Source: Alteromonas gracilis (GTDB lineage: Bacteria > Pseudomonadota > Gammaproteobacteria > Enterobacterales > Alteromonadaceae). Taken from it: DNA of 64,000 nucleotides. Positions 1-9,930 of the stretch are shown piece after piece. Numbering within the stretch: position 1 is the stretch's first letter; each line of letters starts with the position of its first letter. The notes under the pieces were generated by a model, which was given only the letters and a program-made list of their open reading frames with translations, did not search any database and was not told the origin of the DNA. The translations under genes were made by a program, and so were the position numbers. Location of the stretch: assembly GCF_002993325.1 (NCBI RefSeq), contig NZ_PVNO01000025.1, forward strand, positions 496,001-560,000. The letters are read 5' to 3'.

Positions 1-235
1 TGTTCATTCGTCTGAAGGTTTTGCGAACGTACAAGCAATCATGGACGGTTTCCTTGGAAAATTTGTCGCAATTGGCACAGCCTCAGCGCTGACGTATCAC
101 ATTCTAGGCGGCCTAAGACACGTTGTTATGGATTTAGGTCACTGGGAAGAATTAGAGTCGGGCAACACAAGTGCGAAAGCAGTAATCGCGCTTTGGGTTG
201 TACTGACCGTAGTATTGGGAGTTGCATTATGGTAA
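1..235 (+). CDS. sdhC: Succinate dehydrogenase cytochrome b556 subunit SdhC (3' part)
   Basis: This is the C-terminal part of the large membrane anchor of succinate dehydrogenase, which binds heme b and quinone in the inner membrane. The reading frame is open from base 2, so the gene begins outside the window. The visible part has the SdhC signature TYHILGGLRHVVMD, which carries the expected heme-ligand histidine, then a final hydrophobic helix. The stop codon at 233-235 overlaps the start of sdhD by 7 bases, which indicates translational coupling in an sdhCDAB operon. Identity is secure from sequence and gene order. Confidence 0.95.
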   Translation, partial: VHSSEGFANVQAIMDGFLGKFVAIGTASALTYHILGGLRHVVMDLGHWEELESGNTSAKAVIALWVVLTVVLGVALW

Positions 236-576
236 CCAACCAAGCAAGCATTAAGCGTGACGGCGTACAAGACTACGTCTCTCTTCGCGCAACAGCAGCA
301 ATAATTTTCGCGTACTCGGTTTTCATGGCGTGGTTTTTTATCACCACAGACAATTTAACGTTTGTTGAATGGCGAGGGTTATTCTCTGGCCTAGCTATGA
401 AAGTTTTCACATTGGCAGCACTAGTAGCAGTGATGATCCACGTGCGCATCGGCCTATGGCAGGTGCTTACAGACTATGTTAAATCAGCAGGTCTGCGCGC
501 TGGACTACAATATATATTAAATATCATCGCATTCGGCTATGTAGCTGTTGGCCTATTCGTACTGTGGGGAGTGTAA
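229..576 (+). CDS. sdhD: Succinate dehydrogenase membrane anchor SdhD
   Basis: This is the small hydrophobic anchor of complex II (115 aa). It has three predicted transmembrane helices and, with SdhC, forms the heme and ubiquinone site. I start it at ATG 229 (MVTNQASIK), inside the end of sdhC, because this gives the usual family length; an in-frame start 12 codons upstream lies wholly within sdhC. The segment [17 protein letters not shown] matches the helix II histidine region of the family. sdhA begins one base after the stop codon, so the genes are tightly coupled. Confidence 0.95.
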   Translation: MVTNQASIKRDGVQDYVSLRATAAIIFAYSVFMAWFFITTDNLTFVEWRGLFSGLAMKVFTLAALVAVMIHVRIGLWQVLTDYVKSAGLRAGLQYILNIIAFGYVAVGLFVLWGV

Positions 577-577
577 A

Positions 578-2350
578 ATGAGTTTACCCGTTCACGAGTT
601 TGATGCAGTAGTAATTGGTGCTGGCGGAGCAGGTATGCGCGCGGCACTGCAGATTTCACAATCTGGTAAATCATGCGCACTGTTATCTAAAGTATTTCCA
701 ACCCGTTCTCACACTGTGTCAGCACAGGGTGGTATTACCGTAGCACTTGGTAATTCACACGAGGATAACTGGGAATGGCACATGTATGACACCGTCAAAG
801 GTTCTGATTATATCGGCGACCAAGACGCGATTGAATATATGTGTAAGACTGGTCCAGAAGCTATTATCGAAATGGAGAACATGGGTCTACCATTCTCTCG
901 TTTTGAAAATGGCAAAATTTACCAACGTCCTTTTGGCGGCCAGTCAAAGAACTTTGGTGGTGAGCAGGGCGCTCGTACAGCAGCTGCGGCTGACCGTACT
1001 GGCCACGCGCTTCTACACCTTCTTTACCAGCAAAACGTAAAGAACAAGACAAAAGTATTCTCAGAGTGGTATGCACTTGACCTAGTAAAAAACCAAGACG
1101 GTGACGTGGTTGGTTGTACCGCAATTGATATCGAGTCTGGTGAAGTTGTTTACTTCAAGTCTCGCGCAGTTGTTCTTGCTACAGGCGGTGCGGGTCGTAT
1201 CTACGCCTCAACGACAAATGCACACATTAATACCGGTGACGGTGTTGGTATGGCACTTCGTGCTGGTGTTGCGGTTCAGGATATGGAAATGTGGCAGTTC
1301 CACCCAACGGGTATAGCTGGCGCGGGTACATTGGTTACTGAAGGCTGTCGTGGTGAAGGTGGTTACCTTCTTAACAAAGACGGCGAACGCTTCATGGAAC
1401 GTTATGCACCTAACGCAAAAGACCTTGCTGGTCGTGACGTTGTTGCTCGCTCAATGATGACTGAAATCCGTGAAGGTCGTGGTTGTGAAGGCCCATGGGG
1501 TACTCACATTAAACTTAAGCTCGACCACCTAGGTAAAGACGTTCTTGAATCTCGACTACCTGGTATCCTTGAGCTGTCACGTACGTTCGCGCACGTTGAC
1601 CCAGTGAAAGAGCCTATTCCTGTAATTCCAACCTGTCACTACATGATGGGTGGTATTCCTACAAATGTTGATGGCCAATGTCTAACAGTTGACGAAAACG
1701 GTAACGATAAAGTCGTTAACGGTTTGTTTGCTTGTGGTGAAATCGCTTGTGTATCTGTACACGGTGCTAACCGTCTTGGCGGTAATTCACTACTTGACCT
1801 TGTTGTATTCGGTCGTGCGACTGGTTTACACCTTGGCAAGACACTATCTGAAATGGCACCAACACGTGACGCATCTGAGTCTGATCTTGAAGCCTCGATG
1901 ACGCGTTTCAATCGTTGGGAAAATTCAGAGAAAGGTAAGGGCGAAGACCCAGTACAAATTAAGAAAGACTTGCAGAAATGCATGCAGCTTAACTTCTCAG
2001 TATTCCGTGAAGGTGAAGCAATGGCAGAAGGGCTTAAAGAGCTTAGCGAAATTCGCGAGCGTCTTAAGCATGCACGCCTTGACGACAAGAGCGCAGACTT
2101 CAATACACAGCGTATTGAATGTTTAGAGCTTGATAACCTAATGGAAACCGCGTACAGCACAGCAGTAGCAGCGAACTTCAGAACGGAGAGCCGTGGTGCG
2201 CACAGCCGCTTCGACTTCCCGGACCGTGACGATGACAACTGGTTATGCCACAGCATCTACGATCCGAACACTGATAAAATGCTTAAACGTGAAGTGAATA
2301 TGGCGCCTAAGCTTAGGGAAGCATTCCCGCCTAAAGTGCGTTCATATTAA
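578..2350 (+). CDS. sdhA: Succinate dehydrogenase flavoprotein subunit SdhA
   Basis: This is the catalytic FAD subunit of succinate dehydrogenase (590 aa), which oxidises succinate to fumarate at the inner face of the cytoplasmic membrane. The N-terminus has the dinucleotide-binding motif [13 protein letters not shown]. The motif [10 protein letters not shown] carries His45, the site of covalent FAD attachment in the family. Start 578 ([12 protein letters not shown]) is preferred over an upstream in-frame ATG at 548 because GGGAG lies just ahead of it and it restores the normal N-terminus. It sits between sdhD and sdhB with very short gaps. Length is normal and no key residue appears to be missing. 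Confidence 0.98.
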   Translation: MSLPVHEFDAVVIGAGGAGMRAALQISQSGKSCALLSKVFPTRSHTVSAQGGITVALGNSHEDNWEWHMYDTVKGSDYIGDQDAIEYMCKTGPEAIIEMENMGLPFSRFENGKIYQRPFGGQSKNFGGEQGARTAAAADRTGHALLHLLYQQNVKNKTKVFSEWYALDLVKNQDGDVVGCTAIDIESGEVVYFKSRAVVLATGGAGRIYASTTNAHINTGDGVGMALRAGVAVQDMEMWQFHPTGIAGAGTLVTEGCRGEGGYLLNKDGERFMERYAPNAKDLAGRDVVARSMMTEIREGRGCEGPWGTHIKLKLDHLGKDVLESRLPGILELSRTFAHVDPVKEPIPVIPTCHYMMGGIPTNVDGQCLTVDENGNDKVVNGLFACGEIACVSVHGANRLGGNSLLDLVVFGRATGLHLGKTLSEMAPTRDASESDLEASMTRFNRWENSEKGKGEDPVQIKKDLQKCMQLNFSVFREGEAMAEGLKELSEIRERLKHARLDDKSADFNTQRIECLELDNLMETAYSTAVAANFRTESRGAHSRFDFPDRDDDNWLCHSIYDPNTDKMLKREVNMAPKLREAFPPKVRSY

Positions 2351-2364
2351 GAGAGGCAACGATC

Positions 2365-3075
2365 ATGCAATTAACTTTTTCGATTTATCGTTACAACCCA
2401 GAAGTAGATGCGAAGCCTCGCATGCAAGACTACACTCTAGAAGTAGAGGAAGGTCAAGACATGATGGTGCTAGACGCGCTACTTGCACTTAAAGAGCAAG
2501 ATCCGACGCTTTCTTTCCGTCGCTCGTGCCGTGAAGGTGTATGTGGTTCAGACGGTGTGAACATGAACGGCAAAAACGGCCTAGCATGTATCACTCCGCT
2601 TTCTGCACTAGGCAAAGGCAAAATAGTAGTTCGTCCACTTCCAGGTCTGCCAGTAGTGCGCGACCTTGTTGTTGATATGACGCAGTTCTATACACAGTAC
2701 GAAAAAATCAAGCCGTTCTTGATTAACGACAGCAAGCAGCCGCCGGCGCGTGAGCATTTGCAGTCGCCAGAAGAGCGTGCAAAGCTTGATGGTCTTTACG
2801 AGTGTATCTTATGTGCCTGTTGTTCAACGTCATGCCCATCATTCTGGTGGAACCCTGACAAGTTCATCGGTCCAGCCGGATTACTACATGCTTACCGTTT
2901 CCTTATCGATAGCCGTGACACTGCAACTGAAGAGCGTCTTAACGACCTTGATGATGCATTCAGCGTATTCCGCTGCCACGGTATCATGAACTGTGTAAGT
3001 GTATGTCCTAAGGGCTTGAACCCGACGAAAGCGATAGGCCAAATTAAGTCTATGCTTTTACAACGGGCTGTTTAG
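2365..3075 (+). CDS. sdhB: Succinate dehydrogenase iron-sulfur subunit SdhB
   Basis: This 236-aa subunit passes electrons from FAD to quinone through three iron-sulfur clusters. The 2Fe-2S ferredoxin-type motif SCREGVCGSDG (Cys55, Cys60), with a later NGLAC cysteine, is in the N-terminal half. The 4Fe-4S and 3Fe-4S ligands are in CILCACCSTSCP and CHGIMNCVSVCPKG near the C-terminus. The start is preceded by AGAGAGGCAACG, a good ribosome site. It is the last gene of the sdh operon and is followed by a strong hairpin terminator. Confidence 0.98.
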   Translation: MQLTFSIYRYNPEVDAKPRMQDYTLEVEEGQDMMVLDALLALKEQDPTLSFRRSCREGVCGSDGVNMNGKNGLACITPLSALGKGKIVVRPLPGLPVVRDLVVDMTQFYTQYEKIKPFLINDSKQPPAREHLQSPEERAKLDGLYECILCACCSTSCPSFWWNPDKFIGPAGLLHAYRFLIDSRDTATEERLNDLDDAFSVFRCHGIMNCVSVCPKGLNPTKAIGQIKSMLLQRAV

Positions 3076-3118
3076 TACTATAGTCTGATAACTTTTTAAG
3101 TTATAGATGCGATAAGCT

Positions 3119-3152
3119 AAATAGCCATCCACTTAGGATGGCTATTTTTTTA
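3119..3152 (+). terminator. Rho-independent terminator after sdhB
   Basis: A 12-bp perfect stem (AAATAGCCATCC paired with GGATGGCTATTT) around a 5-base loop is followed directly by a run of T. It separates sdhCDAB transcription from sucABCD, although read-through is possible. Confidence 0.9.
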
Positions 3153-3172
3153 TATATTCTCCGTTATAACAC

Positions 3173-3200
3173 TTGGTTATGCTGAGAATAACCTTATAAT
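3173..3200 (+). promoter_or_regulatory. Candidate sigma-70 promoter for sucA
   Basis: TTGGTT at 3173-3178 and a perfect TATAAT at 3195-3200 are separated by 16 bases. They lie about 50 bases before the sucA start and after the sdhB terminator. This fits an independent sucA promoter. The assignment is by consensus match only. Confidence 0.5.
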
Positions 3201-3249
3201 ACATCTTGATTGTTAACTAGATTTTATAAAACGTAGCAAGGCAAATTAA

Positions 3250-6069
3250 ATGCAAGAAAGCGTGATGAAAGCGTGGTGGGATTCCTCGCACATGGCAGGT
3301 GCCAACGCTGCCTATGTTGAAGAGTTGTATGAAACCTATTTAGAAGACCCGCAAAGTGTCTCTGAAAATTGGCGACAAATCTTCGATAACCTCCCCAAAG
3401 TCGATGGCGTAGAGTTAGAAACTAATCATACAACTATTAAGAATCAATTTAGGCAACTTGCTGCGTTAGGGCCAACAGCCCGTATGTCTAGTCCTTCAGT
3501 GCCTTCCGCGAATGTGTCAGACGACAGGCAAGTTAAAGTTCTCCAGTTAATCAACGCATTTCGCTTCCGCGGTCATCAACACGCAAACTTAGATCCACTT
3601 GGTCTTTGGAAACAAGAGCGTGTTCGCGATTTAGAACTTTCTCATCACAGTCTTTCTGAAAACGATTTTGATACCGTTTTCAACGTAGGTTCATATGCTA
3701 TTGGCAAGGAATCTATGCCGTTGGGTGAATTGTTCAAATCACTTAACCGCACATATTGTGGTTCTATCGGTGCTGAATATATGCACATCACCGACACAGA
3801 ACAAAAACGCTGGCTACAGCAAAAGATTGAGTCTGTTCAGGCAAAACCCGAAATTTCTCGCGATGAAAAATTAGCGATTCTTAAAGGGTTGACTGCTGCT
3901 GACGGCATGGAAAAATATTTGGGTTCTAAATTCCCAGGTGCTAAGCGTTTCTCGTTAGAAGGTGGCGATGCACTAATTCCAATGCTTAAAGGGCTTATCA
4001 CCAAAGCGGGCACAGCGGGTACCAAAGAAGTAGTTATCGGTATGGCTCACCGTGGCCGTCTGAATGTGCTAGTAAACGTATTGGGTAAAAACCCATCAGT
4101 GCTGTTTGACGAGTTCTCTGGTAAACACGACGACTCGCTAGGCGCAGGTGACGTAAAATACCACGCAGGTTTCTCTTCAGATTTTGCTACGCCAGGCGGC
4201 AATGTTCACCTAGCACTAGCGTTTAACCCGTCTCACCTTGAAATTGTTAATCCCGTAGTTATGGGCTCTGTGCGTGCACGATTGGCTCGTCGCAACAACG
4301 ACACTAACACCGTACTGCCTATTACAATACACGGTGACTCTGCTATCGCGGGTCAGGGCGTGGTTCAAGAAACCTTTAACATGTCACAGACTCGCGGTTT
4401 TGCTGTGGGTGGTACAGTTCGTATCGTGGTAAACAACCAAGTTGGCTTCACTACGTCGAAAACAGAAGATACCCGTTCGACCCAGTACTGTACTGACATT
4501 GCAAAGATGGTTCAGGCGCCTATTTTCCATGTGAATTCAGACGACCCAGAAGCCGTTGCGTTTGTTACACAGCTAGCCCTTGAATACCGTAATAAGTTTA
4601 AGAAAGACGTCGTAATTGACCTAGTTTGTTACCGTCGTCATGGTCACAACGAAGCGGATGAGCCAAATGCTACACAGCCGTTGATGTACCAAAAAATTAA
4701 AAAGCACCCTGTGCCACGTGCAATTTATGCCGACCAGCTAATAGCTGAAGGCGTAATTGAGCAACGTGACGCGGACCGCTTTCTTGAAGAATACCGTGAA
4801 GCACTAGACCATGGCGCATGCGTGGTAGAAGAGTGGCGCCCAATGACTGAGCACAGCGTAGACTGGTCTCCTTATCTTGGTCATGACTGGGACACGCCAT
4901 ATGACGGTGCGCTTTCAGTTGAAAAGCTTAAAGAGTTAGGTGAATCAATCACCACTATTCCGGAAGAGCACAAACTACAGTCACGTGTTAATAAGCTCTA
5001 TCAAGACCGTAAAGCTATGGTTGCCGGCGAGAAGAAACTTGATTGGGGTATGGCGGAAAACTTAGCCTATGCAACAATCGTTGATGCAGGTGAAGATATT
5101 CGTATTACAGGTCAGGATTCTGGCCGTGGCACGTTCTTCCATCGTCACGCTGTACTGCACAACCAAAAAGATGCTTCTACTTATATGCCTTTACAGCATA
5201 TTCGCGAGGGGCAGGGTGAAATTGAAATCTACGACTCTGTACTTTCAGAAGAAGCCGTAATGGCCTTCGAATATGGTTACGCAACGGCTGAACCTACGTG
5301 TTTGACTATTTGGGAGGCGCAGTTCGGTGACTTCGCTAACGGTGCGCAGGTCGTATTCGACCAATTCCTAAGTTCAGGTGAAGCGAAATGGGGTCGTCTG
5401 TGCGGTCTAACAGTATTGCTTCCTCATGGCTACGAAGGTCAAGGCCCAGAACATAGCTCTGCACGTCTTGAACGTTTCCTTCAAATGTGTGCTGACCACA
5501 ACTGGCAAGTGTGTGTGCCTTCTACACCTGCACAGGTTTACAACATGCTTCGTCGCCAAGTGGTGCGCCCTATGCGTAAGCCACTTATCGTAATGTCGCC
5601 TAAGTCACTATTGCGTCATCCTCTTGCGGTATCTTCACTTGAAGAGCTAGCAGAAGGTAAATTCCACAACGTAATTGGTGAAATTGATGATATCGATCCG
5701 AAAGGCGTTAAGCGCGTTGTAATGTGTTCGGGCAAGGTTTATTACGATTTGCTAGACCAGCGCCGTAAAAATGAGCAAACAGACGTCGCAATCGTCCGTT
5801 TGGAGCAACTTTACCCATTCCCACAAGAAGAATGCGCTAAAGTTGTGGCACAATACAGCCACGTAAAAGATTGGGTTTGGTGTCAAGAAGAGCCTCAAAA
5901 CCAAGGCGCTTGGTACTGTAGCCAACACCACTTCTGGCAAGCAATTCCAGATGGTGCGAAATTAACATATGCAGGCCGTGATGCATCCTCGTCACCTGCA
6001 GTAGGTTATGTATCCGTTCACAACCAGCAACAAAAAGCCCTGGTTGAAAACGCACTCACAATTAAATAA
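3250..6069 (+). CDS. sucA: 2-oxoglutarate dehydrogenase E1 component SucA
   Basis: SucA (939 aa) is the thiamine-diphosphate-dependent decarboxylase of the 2-oxoglutarate dehydrogenase complex. It decarboxylates 2-oxoglutarate and passes the succinyl group to the lipoyl arm of SucB. The N-terminus (WWDSSHMAGANAAYVEELYE) is the typical E1o region that docks on E2. GMAHRGRLNVL near residue 267 is an active-site histidine block, and GDSAIAGQGVVQE and CYRRHGHNEADEP belong to the cofactor-binding domain. An AAGG ribosome site lies about 8 bases before the ATG. sucB follows after 9 bases. Length is normal for gammaproteobacteria. Confidence 0.98.
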   Translation: MQESVMKAWWDSSHMAGANAAYVEELYETYLEDPQSVSENWRQIFDNLPKVDGVELETNHTTIKNQFRQLAALGPTARMSSPSVPSANVSDDRQVKVLQLINAFRFRGHQHANLDPLGLWKQERVRDLELSHHSLSENDFDTVFNVGSYAIGKESMPLGELFKSLNRTYCGSIGAEYMHITDTEQKRWLQQKIESVQAKPEISRDEKLAILKGLTAADGMEKYLGSKFPGAKRFSLEGGDALIPMLKGLITKAGTAGTKEVVIGMAHRGRLNVLVNVLGKNPSVLFDEFSGKHDDSLGAGDVKYHAGFSSDFATPGGNVHLALAFNPSHLEIVNPVVMGSVRARLARRNNDTNTVLPITIHGDSAIAGQGVVQETFNMSQTRGFAVGGTVRIVVNNQVGFTTSKTEDTRSTQYCTDIAKMVQAPIFHVNSDDPEAVAFVTQLALEYRNKFKKDVVIDLVCYRRHGHNEADEPNATQPLMYQKIKKHPVPRAIYADQLIAEGVIEQRDADRFLEEYREALDHGACVVEEWRPMTEHSVDWSPYLGHDWDTPYDGALSVEKLKELGESITTIPEEHKLQSRVNKLYQDRKAMVAGEKKLDWGMAENLAYATIVDAGEDIRITGQDSGRGTFFHRHAVLHNQKDASTYMPLQHIREGQGEIEIYDSVLSEEAVMAFEYGYATAEPTCLTIWEAQFGDFANGAQVVFDQFLSSGEAKWGRLCGLTVLLPHGYEGQGPEHSSARLERFLQMCADHNWQVCVPSTPAQVYNMLRRQVVRPMRKPLIVMSPKSLLRHPLAVSSLEELAEGKFHNVIGEIDDIDPKGVKRVVMCSGKVYYDLLDQRRKNEQTDVAIVRLEQLYPFPQEECAKVVAQYSHVKDWVWCQEEPQNQGAWYCSQHHFWQAIPDGAKLTYAGRDASSSPAVGYVSVHNQQQKALVENALTIK

Positions 6070-6078
6070 GGAACAGTA

Positions 6079-7590
6079 ATGACAATTGAGATAAAAGTTC
6101 CGGTTCTACCTGAGTCAGTTGCCGATGCCACCATTGCAACCTGGCACGTAAAGGCCGGTGACGCAGTTAAACGAGACCAGAACCTGGTTGATATTGAAAC
6201 TGATAAAGTAGTTTTAGAAGTTGTGGCGCCAGCGGACGGTACAATTGGTGAGATCCTAAACGAAGAGGGTGCAACTGTTTTAGGTGAGCAAGTTATTGCT
6301 AAACTAGAAAAGGGTGGTGCGGCTGCATCGTCTGAAGCGAAAACAGAAAGCAAAAAAGAAGAAGATTCTAAATCAGATGCAGCGCCTGCGGCTTCTGGCA
6401 AAACCTCTGACGTAAAAGTTCCAGTACTTCCAGAATCAGTGGCTGACGCGACAATTGCAACGTGGCATGTAGCGGTAGGTGAAGCCGTTTCTCGCGACCA
6501 AAACTTGGTTGATATTGAAACTGACAAAGTAGTACTTGAAGTTGTTGCTCCAGCTGACGGTTCACTAAGCGAAATCATTGCCGAAGAAGGTGCAACGGTA
6601 ACTGCTGAAGAAGTGATTGCTAAATTTGTAGAAGGTGCTGCGAGCGGCGCGTCTACTCCAGCGGCTTCAGAAGAGAGCGATGACAGTGACGACAGCAGCG
6701 ATGCGCTTAGCCCATCTGTACGTCGTCTACTAGCTGAGAAAGGCGTAGATGCGTCTAAAGTTAAGGGTACGGGCAAAAACGGTCGTATTACTAAAGAAGA
6801 CGTTGAAAAGTATCTTAAAGGTGGTGATAGTTCAGCGAAGGCTGCGCCTGCGGCTTCTGAATCTGTACCAGCAGAGTTGCCAACCGGCAACCGCACAGAG
6901 AAGCGCGTTCCTATGACGCGTCTTCGCAAGACGATTGCTAATCGTCTTCTTGAAGCTAAAAACTCTACAGCAATGCTTACTACGTTTAACGAAGTGAACA
7001 TGAAACCAATCATGGACCTTCGTAAGCAGTATCAAGACAGCTTCGAGAAGCGTCACGGTATTCGCCTTGGTTTCATGTCTTTCTACGTGAAAGCGGTAAC
7101 TGAAGCGCTTAAGCGTTTCCCTGAAGTTAATGCGTCTATCGACGGTGATGACATCGTTTATCACAACTACTTTGACGTATCGATTGCTGTTTCTACACCA
7201 CGCGGTCTAGTGACTCCAGTACTTAAAGATACTGATACACTGGGTATGGCGGGTGTTGAAAAAGGAATCAAAGAACTAGCACTAAAAGGTCGTGACGGTA
7301 AGTTGTCACTGGCTGAACTACAAGGTGGTAACTTCACTATCACCAACGGTGGTGTGTTTGGTTCACTAATGTCTACACCAATCATTAACCCGCCACAGAG
7401 CGCAATTCTTGGTATGCACAAGATCCAAGATCGTCCAATGGCGGTTAATGGTAAAGTAGAAATTCTACCAATGATGTACCTAGCACTTTCTTATGACCAC
7501 CGTATTATCGATGGTAAAGAATCAGTAGGGTTCTTGGTAACCGTTAAAGAGATGCTTGAAGATCCAACACGTCTACTTCTAGACGTGTAA
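6079..7590 (+). CDS. sucB: Dihydrolipoyl succinyltransferase SucB with two lipoyl domains
   Basis: This is the E2 core of 2-oxoglutarate dehydrogenase (503 aa). It has two consecutive lipoyl domains, roughly residues 2-78 and 110-186, each with the lipoylation motif [10 protein letters not shown] (Lys43 and Lys150). The domains are joined by an Ala/Ser/Glu/Lys-rich linker. A peripheral-subunit-binding domain follows ([20 protein letters not shown]), then the acyltransferase domain with the catalytic motif DHRIIDG (His474, Asp478). E. coli SucB has one lipoyl domain and about 405 aa, so the extra domain explains the length. The two lipoyl-coding stretches are very alike in DNA, which suggests an internal duplication. 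The partner lpd gene is not in the window. Confidence 0.97.
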   Translation: MTIEIKVPVLPESVADATIATWHVKAGDAVKRDQNLVDIETDKVVLEVVAPADGTIGEILNEEGATVLGEQVIAKLEKGGAAASSEAKTESKKEEDSKSDAAPAASGKTSDVKVPVLPESVADATIATWHVAVGEAVSRDQNLVDIETDKVVLEVVAPADGSLSEIIAEEGATVTAEEVIAKFVEGAASGASTPAASEESDDSDDSSDALSPSVRRLLAEKGVDASKVKGTGKNGRITKEDVEKYLKGGDSSAKAAPAASESVPAELPTGNRTEKRVPMTRLRKTIANRLLEAKNSTAMLTTFNEVNMKPIMDLRKQYQDSFEKRHGIRLGFMSFYVKAVTEALKRFPEVNASIDGDDIVYHNYFDVSIAVSTPRGLVTPVLKDTDTLGMAGVEKGIKELALKGRDGKLSLAELQGGNFTITNGGVFGSLMSTPIINPPQSAILGMHKIQDRPMAVNGKVEILPMMYLALSYDHRIIDGKESVGFLVTVKEMLEDPTRLLLDV

Positions 7591-7659
7591 GACTTTCGTC
7601 TCACGGAATTGTGGTTAGGTGCTTAGCTTGTGTATGCTAGCTTGGCGCCTAACGCAACG

Positions 7660-7683
7660 CTGATATTTTCCCTATAATATCAG
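7660..7683 (+). promoter_or_regulatory. Hairpin overlapping a TATAAT box before sucC
   Basis: CTGATATT (7660-7667) pairs with AATATCAG (7676-7683). The stem overlaps a perfect TATAAT at 7673-7678, about 65 bases before sucC. Just upstream, TTAGGTGC and GCGCCTAA (7612-7653) can form another stem. No T-run follows, so this is not a normal terminator. It may be a sucC promoter or a processing site within a sucABCD transcript. No convincing -35 was found. Confidence 0.35.
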
Positions 7684-7742
7684 TCAAACTAATCAAGTCG
7701 CATTTGCGGCTTTTGTCTTACTAAAAATCGGATAGAAACACC

Positions 7743-8909
7743 ATGAATTTGCATGAATACCAAGGTAAGCAGCTATTCAAAGAATACGGCTTGCCTGTTT
7801 CTGAAGGATACGCAGCAGACACTGCTCAAGGTGCTGTAGAAGCGGCTGATCGCATCGGCGGTGAAGAGTGGGTAGTTAAGTGTCAGGTACACGCGGGCGG
7901 TCGCGGTAAAGCTGGCGGTGTAAAGCTAGTTAAAAACAAAGACGACATTCGCGCTTTCGCTGAAAACTGGCTAGGCAAAAATTTGGTGACTTTCCAGACT
8001 GACGAAAACGGTCAGCCTGTGAGCAAAATCCTAGTTGAATCTTGCACAGATATCGCAAACGAGCTTTACCTTGGTGCAGTAGTTGACCGTACAACCCGTC
8101 GCGTTGTATTTATGGCTTCTACTGAAGGTGGCGTTGAGATTGAAACTGTTGCAGAAGAAACACCAGAGAAAATCCTTAAAGCTGAAATCGACCCAATCGT
8201 AGGCCCTCAGCCTTATCAAGCACGCGAAATGGCGTTTGCTCTAGGTCTTTCTGGCGTTCAAATTAAGCAATTCACTCAAATCTTCCTTGGCCTAGCTAAG
8301 ATGTTTGAAGAGCTTGACGTTGCGCTTATCGAAATTAACCCGCTAGTTATCAAAACTGACGGTAACCTACACTGCTTAGATGCAAAAGTAGGCATCGATG
8401 GTAACGCACTATATCGTCAGCCTAAGCTGAAAGATATGCAGGATCCTTCTCAAGAAGATGCGCGTGAAGCTCACGCAGCTCAGTGGGAACTAAACTACGT
8501 AGCGCTAGACGGTAACGTAGGTTGTATGGTTAACGGTGCAGGCCTAGCAATGGGTACCATGGACATCGTAAACCTACACGGCGGTAAGCCAGCTAACTTC
8601 CTTGATGTTGGTGGCGGCGCGACTAAAGAGCGTGTAGCTGAAGCATTCAAAATCATTCTTTCTGATGACAATGTTAAAGCGGTATTGGTTAACATTTTCG
8701 GTGGTATCGTACGCTGTGACATGATTGCAGAAGGTATTATCGGTGCGGTTAAAGAAGTTGGCGTAGAAGTACCTGTTGTTGTACGTCTTGAAGGTACCAA
8801 TGCAGAGCTTGGCCGTGAAGTTCTAGCGAACTCAGGTCTAGATATCATTGCTGCTGAATCGCTAACTGATGCAGCGCAGAAAGTTGTTGCTGCAGCGGAG
8901 GGCAAATAA
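7743..8909 (+). CDS. sucC: Succinyl-CoA synthetase beta subunit SucC
   Basis: SucC (388 aa) is the nucleotide-grasp subunit of succinyl-CoA synthetase, which makes ATP or GTP from succinyl-CoA in the TCA cycle. The N-terminus [16 protein letters not shown] and the ATP-grasp stretch [17 protein letters not shown] are characteristic. IEINPLV and [15 protein letters not shown] mark the metal-binding and C-terminal CoA-ligase domains. The stop codon overlaps the sucD start by one base, so the subunits are translationally coupled. Length equals that of the E. coli protein. Confidence 0.98.
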   Translation: MNLHEYQGKQLFKEYGLPVSEGYAADTAQGAVEAADRIGGEEWVVKCQVHAGGRGKAGGVKLVKNKDDIRAFAENWLGKNLVTFQTDENGQPVSKILVESCTDIANELYLGAVVDRTTRRVVFMASTEGGVEIETVAEETPEKILKAEIDPIVGPQPYQAREMAFALGLSGVQIKQFTQIFLGLAKMFEELDVALIEINPLVIKTDGNLHCLDAKVGIDGNALYRQPKLKDMQDPSQEDAREAHAAQWELNYVALDGNVGCMVNGAGLAMGTMDIVNLHGGKPANFLDVGGGATKERVAEAFKIILSDDNVKAVLVNIFGGIVRCDMIAEGIIGAVKEVGVEVPVVVRLEGTNAELGREVLANSGLDIIAAESLTDAAQKVVAAAEGK

Positions 8910-9781
8910 TGTCTGTATTAATTAATAAAGATACTAAAGTAATTTGTCAGGGTTTCACTGGCGGTCAGGGTACATTCCACTCTGAGCAAGCGATTGCTTA
9001 CGGTACGCAAATGGTTGGTGGTGTAACACCAGGTAAAGGCGGTACTGAGCACCTAGGTCTTCCAGTATTCAATACTGTACGTGAAGCGGTAGAAGCAACT
9101 GGCGCAACTGCGACAGTTATCTACGTACCAGCACCATTCTGTAAAGATTCAATTGTTGAAGCTGCAGACGCGGGTATCGAGCTAATCGTATGTATCACTG
9201 AAGGTATCCCAACGCTAGATATGCTTTACGTTAAAGAATACGTAAACGCAAAAGGCGTTCGCATGATTGGTCCAAACTGCCCAGGAGTTATCACTCCTGG
9301 AGAGTGTAAAATTGGTATCATGCCTGGCCACATCCACAAACCTGGTAAAGTAGGTATTGTTTCTCGCTCTGGTACACTTACGTACGAAGCGGTTAAGCAA
9401 ACCACTGACGAAGGTTTCGGCCAGTCTACCTGTGTTGGTATCGGTGGCGACCCAATTCCTGGTTCAAACTTCATCGACATCCTTCAGATGTTCCAAGATG
9501 ACCCACAAACTGAAGCTATCGTGATGATCGGTGAGATCGGCGGTACTGCAGAAGAAGAAGCTGCTGCGTTCATCAAAGAGAACGTAACTAAGCCAGTTGT
9601 TTCTTACATCGCTGGTGTTACAGCTCCTCCGGGCAAGCGTATGGGTCACGCTGGTGCAATCATCGCAGGCGGTAAAGGTACTGCTGACGAGAAATTCAAA
9701 GCACTAGAAGACGCAGGCGTTAAGACTGTACGTTCACTTGCTGAAATCGGCAAGGCGCTTCGCGAAACTACAGGTTGGTAA
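8909..9781 (+). CDS. sucD: Succinyl-CoA synthetase alpha subunit SucD
   Basis: SucD (290 aa) binds CoA through an N-terminal Rossmann domain ([16 protein letters not shown]) and carries the phosphorylated active-site histidine in [17 protein letters not shown] (His247). It forms the catalytic heterotetramer with SucC. It is the last gene of the TCA block and is followed by a strong terminator 22 bases after the stop. Length and motifs are those of the family. Confidence 0.98.
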   Translation: MSVLINKDTKVICQGFTGGQGTFHSEQAIAYGTQMVGGVTPGKGGTEHLGLPVFNTVREAVEATGATATVIYVPAPFCKDSIVEAADAGIELIVCITEGIPTLDMLYVKEYVNAKGVRMIGPNCPGVITPGECKIGIMPGHIHKPGKVGIVSRSGTLTYEAVKQTTDEGFGQSTCVGIGGDPIPGSNFIDILQMFQDDPQTEAIVMIGEIGGTAEEEAAAFIKENVTKPVVSYIAGVTAPPGKRMGHAGAIIAGGKGTADEKFKALEDAGVKTVRSLAEIGKALRETTGW

Positions 9782-9803
9782 GCTAACGCATATTAATTCG
9801 TTT

Positions 9804-9830
9804 AAAAGCCCGCTTTAAGCGGGCTTTTTT
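9804..9830 (+). terminator. Rho-independent terminator after sucD
   Basis: AAAAGCCCGC and GCGGGCTTTT form a 10-bp perfect stem with a TTTAA loop, followed by two more T. It closes the suc operon. Confidence 0.92.
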
Positions 9831-9930
9831 ATGCCTGTATTAAAACGTGGGCTGCTTTAAATTGCTTGCAAACGTATTCACCTTGTTAAGGTTGCGTTTA
9901 TACGTACTCTTATTTTATTAACCAAATAAC

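Noticed and set aside
1639..2256. 205-codon open frame on the minus strand
   Set aside because: It lies wholly inside sdhA and has the Ser/Arg/Leu-rich composition of an antisense frame.
6018..7013. 331-codon open frame on the minus strand
   Set aside because: It is antisense to sucB and encodes a Ser/Thr/Ala-rich low-complexity product, as expected from the mirror of a repetitive coding sequence. There is no ribosome site or family resemblance.
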